A DNA stretch of 51,927 bases from Glaciecola sp. (GTDB lineage: Bacteria; Pseudomonadota; Gammaproteobacteria; Enterobacterales; Alteromonadaceae): the NCBI GenBank assembly GCA_029251505.1, contig JAQXDG010000101.1:1-51927 (forward strand), written 5' to 3'. The translations under genes and the position numbers were made by a program. The stretch's first letter is position 1, and each line of letters opens with the position of its first letter. The notes beneath the pieces were generated by a model that was given only the letters and a program-made list of their open reading frames with translations, was not told the origin of the DNA and searched no databases. Positions 47,706 through 51,927 of this stretch are shown here, in pieces.

Positions 47706-48435
47706 CACACTATTTAATCAAGCATTTTCGAGTGATATTATGAGTCAATTAGCGCAACATAATACTGAGCTTGAATCATTATCTCCGGTGCAGCGCGTTG
47801 AGTGGGCGTTCAAGCATTTACCGGAACAAGCGATTGTATCCTCATCGTTTGGCGCGCAATCAGCAGTGATGTTGCATTTGATCAATACTGTCGCACCTGG
47901 TACGCCAGTGGTGTTGACGGATACAGGGTATTTGTTTGCTGAAACTTATCAATTTATAGATGAATTGACTGCGAAGCTCAACCTTAACTTAAAGGTCTAC
48001 AGCGCAGCTAAAAGTGCGGCATGGCAAGAGGCTTCCTTCGGTAAATTGTGGGAAGAAGGTGTTGCAGGTATTGAGCAATATAATCAAATGAACAAAGTAG
48101 AGCCAATGCAACGTGCATTACGTGAGTTGCGCGCGGGTACTTGGTTCGCGGGGTTACGTCGTGCACAATCAGCAGGACGGAGTAAGCTGTCTGTATTGCA
48201 AAATATTGGCGCTCAAACTAAAGTTTATCCGATTATTGATCAATCCAATAAGCAATTACACGAATACCTCAAAGCACATGATTTACCTTATCATCCTTTA
48301 TGGGAGAAAGGCTATGTCTCAATTGGCGATTGGCATACCACTCGTGCACTAGAAGCGGGAATGACAGAAGACGACACGCGTTTCTTTGGTTTAAAACGCG
48401 AGTGTGGTCTGCATGAGTTTGGTGATGGTATTTGA
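47698..48435 (+). CDS. cysH: PAPS reductase
   Basis: Thioredoxin-dependent reduction of phosphoadenylylsulfate to sulfite. It carries [12 protein letters not shown] (PP-loop type nucleotide site), [11 protein letters not shown] and the C-terminal active-site cysteine in KRECGLHEF. It lacks the extra cysteine pairs of the APS-reductase type. ATG 47698, overlapping the cysI end, is preferred over 47677 and gives 245 residues. It is the last gene of cysJIH. Confidence 0.95.
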   Translation: MPSTLFNQAFSSDIMSQLAQHNTELESLSPVQRVEWAFKHLPEQAIVSSSFGAQSAVMLHLINTVAPGTPVVLTDTGYLFAETYQFIDELTAKLNLNLKVYSAAKSAAWQEASFGKLWEEGVAGIEQYNQMNKVEPMQRALRELRAGTWFAGLRRAQSAGRSKLSVLQNIGAQTKVYPIIDQSNKQLHEYLKAHDLPYHPLWEKGYVSIGDWHTTRALEAGMTEDDTRFFGLKRECGLHEFGDGI

Positions 48436-48546
48436 TGATCACTGAAAGTGAAACACTGCTTTGGGCTGCGCAATCTTTTTTTAATAGATACAAAATAAAA
48501 TGATAAAAACTATCCTATACTGAATAAGTGAGTAATAGGAAGTATA

Positions 48547-50388
48547 ATGAAAACAATATCATCTCAATTAACGGAATCACCTCATTCAGCGAAAAATGGC
48601 TTCTCACCTGTCAGAAGTGTCGATAATCAGGATATAGCGAGTCTCAATAAAATTATTGGCTCAGCGACCAATTTTTTTAAACAAAGTTCGCTGAATGATT
48701 TTTCCGATGGAGTGATCTCGCACATTGCGACACTCTATGGACTGCATAAAGAAGATATCATTTGTGCCAAACTAGGTTCGTTATTTGATCGTCGCGAGTC
48801 TAATATACGATTTTGTGGTGTGGCGGGTAAAAATGATAACCTATTCAATCATTCTCTCAACCAACTCAGTAATCCTCACGTCGAAAAACTATTAGAAGAT
48901 GTCTTTACACTAAAGCATGAGATTTTATTAGAAAATGAAAGTGTCTTATACTTTGTATCCACAGACTTTCAAATGGCGCTGTATGTCAGAGCACATTTGA
49001 CCAAAGAAGACAGTCTGTATCGTACATTACAGTATTTCTTATCGAGTATTTCTTCTGGTTATATTTCCATTGTTGAGGTTATCCATTTACGGTCAACCGC
49101 TTATAATGATCAGCTCACGCATTTACCTAATCGCAATGATTTTATTAATTTGTTAAATAACCCAGATTATTCTACCAGTAGTGATGGTTTACATGTTGTG
49201 TTAGTTGATATCAATCATTTTTCAGATACTAATGATGGCTTAGGTCAAGATGTCGGGGATTTATTACTCAAAGCAATATCGAAACGCTTGCGGGCTTCAT
49301 TTCATGAGACAGTTAAATTGGCAAGGATCGGAGCTGATGTATTTGGTTTTCTAGGGCCTGCAAAGTACTTATTGCCAAATCAAATTAGCGATAAATTTGT
49401 TGCTCCTTTTCGCGCTGGGCAATATGCATTATCGGTAAGGGTTTCTATGGGATTATGCAAAATTGAGAGTGAGTTTGATAATGGGTTAAACATTATTAAG
49501 CGCTGTAATATCGCCCTCAACCTAGCTAAGAAAAAAGCAGGCTTAAATTATCGTTGGTACAATTCTGAGTTAGAATCCCATACGGCTTGGCGGTTAGAGC
49601 ATATACGTAAATTATCGATTGCTTATGAACAACGCAAATTACAAGTTTGGTATCAGCCTCAACTTGACTTTAAAAGCAGACGAATTGTCGGTGTTGAAGC
49701 TTTACTGCGTTGGCCTGATGGGCACGGGGGGTTTATAACGCCTGATATTTTTGTTCCATTAGCCGAATATTCTGGATTAATTGTCGATATGGGATATTGG
49801 GTGTTACGAGAAAGTTTAACGGCAATCAAACGATTAAGCCAACAAGGGATAAATGATATTCGAATAGGCGTGAATGTATCTATTATGCAGCTAAGAAACA
49901 GTGACTTTGTAGAACAAGTAAAGGATATGCTGACGGAGTACGATATTGAACCAACGCGATTAGAATTAGAAATCACTGAAAACATTTTGATGGATGAACC
50001 CCAAATTGTAATTGAAAGCCTGCATTTATTACGAAATTTTGGCGTTCAGATTGCGATAGACGATTTTGGTACAGGTTTTTCTTCTATGAGTTATTTACAA
50101 AAAATGCCGTTAAATCGGTTGAAAATTGATCGTTCGTTTCTCAAAAGTTGTTCACATGCTCATCCTTCAATATTAGCGGAAACGGTTATCACCTTAGCAC
50201 AAAAGCTCAATCTTAAAACAATTGCAGAAGGGGTGGAGCGGAAGGAACAAGCTAAATATATTGAGTCTTTGGGGTGTGATGAAGTTCAAGGTTTCTTGTA
50301 TGCAAAACCTTTACGCTTTAATGAATTATCCAATATGTTGCAAATGCAACTAAACAATGATTCACATGACACTAAATTGTCATCATAG
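48547..50388 (+). CDS. GGDEF-EAL protein, probable c-di-GMP phosphodiesterase
   Basis: An N-terminal region of about 180 residues (possible sensory domain, no TM helix) leads to a GGDEF domain (NDQLTHLPNRNDFINLL) whose active site reads GADVF at residues 262-266 instead of GGDEF, so cyclase activity is unlikely. The EAL domain has EALLRW at 384-386, EITENILM, the IDDFGTGFSS loop, LKIDRSF, AEGVE and VQGFLYAKP, all catalytic residues present. It is 613 residues long. It is cytoplasmic, stands alone 111 bases after cysH, and probably lowers c-di-GMP. Confidence 0.92.
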   Translation: MKTISSQLTESPHSAKNGFSPVRSVDNQDIASLNKIIGSATNFFKQSSLNDFSDGVISHIATLYGLHKEDIICAKLGSLFDRRESNIRFCGVAGKNDNLFNHSLNQLSNPHVEKLLEDVFTLKHEILLENESVLYFVSTDFQMALYVRAHLTKEDSLYRTLQYFLSSISSGYISIVEVIHLRSTAYNDQLTHLPNRNDFINLLNNPDYSTSSDGLHVVLVDINHFSDTNDGLGQDVGDLLLKAISKRLRASFHETVKLARIGADVFGFLGPAKYLLPNQISDKFVAPFRAGQYALSVRVSMGLCKIESEFDNGLNIIKRCNIALNLAKKKAGLNYRWYNSELESHTAWRLEHIRKLSIAYEQRKLQVWYQPQLDFKSRRIVGVEALLRWPDGHGGFITPDIFVPLAEYSGLIVDMGYWVLRESLTAIKRLSQQGINDIRIGVNVSIMQLRNSDFVEQVKDMLTEYDIEPTRLELEITENILMDEPQIVIESLHLLRNFGVQIAIDDFGTGFSSMSYLQKMPLNRLKIDRSFLKSCSHAHPSILAETVITLAQKLNLKTIAEGVERKEQAKYIESLGCDEVQGFLYAKPLRFNELSNMLQMQLNNDSHDTKLSS

Positions 50389-50423
50389 TGTTATGTAGTG
50401 ACATGTGAATTAACAATAACGGT

Positions 50424-51827
50424 TTAAAATACCCGATTTAACCCGTTTAGTGCTGCTACCCGATAAGCTTCAGCCATAGTGGGGTAGTTAAAGGTTGTGT
50501 TGACGAAATACTCAATCGTATTTTGGTCACCTGGCTGTTGCATGATCGCTTGGCCGATGTGAATGATTTCCGATGCTCGTTCACCAAAACAATGGATGCC
50601 TAAAATTTCCTTTGTCTCTCGATGAAACAAAATTTTCAAACTGCCGACCATCGTATTTGCAATCTGTGCGCGAGCAAGATGCTTAAACTGTGCGCGCCCT
50701 ACTTCATAAGGTACTTTGGCAGCGGTTAATTCTTGTTCTGTTTTACCTACGGAGGATATTTCTGGGATAGTATAGATGCCTGTCGGAATATCTTGGACTA
50801 AACTGTTGTGCGCTTTTTCTGATAGCATTGCTTCTGCTGCGAAACGCCCTTGGTTGTATGCAGCAGATGCTAAGCTTGGATAACCAATGACATCCCCCAC
50901 GGCAAATACGTGTTTGGCTTCTGTTTGGTAACTCTCGTTCACGCTAAGTTGACCTCGTGAATCTGGTTTTAAACCTACCTCTTCGAGATTAAGCATTTCG
51001 GTGTTACCTGAGCGCCCATTGGCAAATAACAAACAATCAGCGCGAAGTTTTTTACCTGAGTCAGTAGTAACGATAACACAATCATCGAACGTTTCTACGG
51101 TGGCATAGGTTTCATTATGTTTGATCACTACGCCGCTGTTCCATAAGTGGTAACTCAATGAATCAGAAATTTCATCATCTAAGAAACTCAGTAGGCGATT
51201 TTGTGTGTTGAGTAGATCAACTTTGACACCCATGCCTCTGAATATCGATGCGTATTCGGTTCCAATGACACCTGCACCGTAAATAATCATATTTTTTGGA
51301 TCATGATTTAAAGATAAAATCGTATCTGAGTTATAGATCCGCGGATGAGTAAAATCAATATCTGGCGGTGTGTAGGGACGCGAACCTGTCGCGATAACAA
51401 ATTGCTTTCCAAGAATTTTTTCTTGGGTCCCATCAGGACGGTTAATCTGTAATGTATTAGCATCAATAAAAGATGCCTCTCCGTGGATTAATGTCACTTT
51501 GTTGCGGTCATAAAAACTACCGCGTAATTTGGTTTGTTTACGAATCACATCACTCGCATGTGTCATGATCTCTGCAAACGTCAAATGGCGACTGGCATCT
51601 TCTTGGTTAAATAGCGGTGATTGATTGTATTCTACTAAACGACTAACTGAATGACGTAAGGCTTTAGAGGGAATGGTTCCCCAATGTGTACAACCGCCGC
51701 CAACATGTTCGTAGCGCTCAATCACGGCAACGGTTTTACCCGCTTTGGCGAGTTGCATTGCTGCCCCCTCACCTCCAGGACCGGTACCAATGACAACAGC
51801 ATCAAACATAATATGGGCGTGGGGCAT
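50424..51827 (-). CDS. sthA: Soluble pyridine nucleotide transhydrogenase
   Basis: Si-specific NAD(P)+ transhydrogenase balancing NADPH and NADH in the cytoplasm. FAD motif [15 protein letters not shown], then [17 protein letters not shown], in which the redox Cys pair of other disulfide reductases is reduced to one Cys and a Thr, as in SthA. The NAD motif is [18 protein letters not shown], and the C-terminus [20 protein letters not shown] is standard. It is 467 residues long. ATG 51827 has GGAA upstream and matches the family start MPH. Confidence 0.97.
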   Translation of the reverse strand: MPHAHIMFDAVVIGTGPGGEGAAMQLAKAGKTVAVIERYEHVGGGCTHWGTIPSKALRHSVSRLVEYNQSPLFNQEDASRHLTFAEIMTHASDVIRKQTKLRGSFYDRNKVTLIHGEASFIDANTLQINRPDGTQEKILGKQFVIATGSRPYTPPDIDFTHPRIYNSDTILSLNHDPKNMIIYGAGVIGTEYASIFRGMGVKVDLLNTQNRLLSFLDDEISDSLSYHLWNSGVVIKHNETYATVETFDDCVIVTTDSGKKLRADCLLFANGRSGNTEMLNLEEVGLKPDSRGQLSVNESYQTEAKHVFAVGDVIGYPSLASAAYNQGRFAAEAMLSEKAHNSLVQDIPTGIYTIPEISSVGKTEQELTAAKVPYEVGRAQFKHLARAQIANTMVGSLKILFHRETKEILGIHCFGERASEIIHIGQAIMQQPGDQNTIEYFVNTTFNYPTMAEAYRVAALNGLNRVF

Positions 51828-51850
51828 AAATCAAATTCCAAAAAAAAAGC

Positions 51851-51909
51851 CAATAACAAATCGTTATCAGCTTATTATACCAGTGCTTAAACTCAGAGTC
51901 ATGCTCTGA
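51851..51909 (-). promoter_or_regulatory. sthA promoter region
   Basis: On the minus strand TGGTATAAT (51874-51882) fits an extended -10, 46 bases before the start codon. An inverted repeat ATAAC-AAATC-GTTAT (about 51853-51867) lies between it and the gene and could be an operator. A 6-bp hairpin TCAGAG-TCATG-CTCTGA is at 51893-51909. Confidence 0.55.
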
Positions 51910-51927
51910 CCTGTTTAGGCTGCTTGT

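Overview
The window is ordinary, densely packed chromosome of a marine-type gammaproteobacterium. It is AT-leaning, and its gene content and order resemble the order Alteromonadales (Shewanella/Pseudoalteromonas-like). The reasons are the Na+-translocating NQR, apbE-nqrM, the complete mla / lpt / rpoN-ptsN superlocus, fldB, a TIGR04219 barrel beside cysJIH, and sthA. I see no rRNA, tRNA, CRISPR array, insertion sequence, integrase or prophage. Genus-level placement is not possible by eye.

Layout. 1-2.6 kb: end of the nqr operon (nqrF, 5' end outside the window), then apbE and nqrM, which mature the same complex. 2.6-7.7 kb: a porin behind three tandem PhoB-type boxes, dinB, an aldo/keto reductase and pckA. 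7.8-12.1 kb (minus): secreted SGNH hydrolase, PLP dehydratase, DPP IV peptidase. 12.2-17 kb: small metabolic and membrane genes, a lone exbD, a coupled fldB/CLCA_X pair, a truncated phosphatase-like remnant and a lipoprotein. 17-29.8 kb: back-to-back envelope superlocus. On the minus strand lies mlaFEDCB-ibaG-murA (phospholipid retrieval and peptidoglycan precursor). On the plus strand lies yrbG-kdsD-kdsC-lptC-lptA-lptB-rpoN-hpf-ptsN-rapZ-ptsO (Kdo synthesis, LPS export, sigma-54 and nitrogen PTS). 29.8-40.2 kb: mgtE, msrA, a DCC protein, an SDR, an Na+-symporter, yeeZ- and yggN-like genes, a 63-residue membrane protein, a YbdG-like channel, a YihG-like acyltransferase and dusA. 40.2-42.1 kb: a phage-shock-type module. 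42.2-51.9 kb: a DUF2333 protein, a TIGR04219 barrel, cysJIH, a GGDEF-EAL protein and sthA.

The least explained part is 40.2-42.1 kb. Two very similar sigma-54 promoters (40327-40342 and 41055-41070) drive two adjacent units. The first is an unrecognised bicistron made of a 107-residue presumably exported protein and a 50-residue single-TM protein, closed by a strong terminator. The second is pspA followed by a minimal 66-residue pspC, with no pspB or pspF nearby. The shared promoter design suggests that the two unknown small proteins belong to the same membrane-stress regulon. Other points of note are the Pho-box array at the porin, an 11-bp triple repeat forming a perfect palindrome at the end of the Na+-symporter gene, and several stop codons lying inside terminator-like hairpins.
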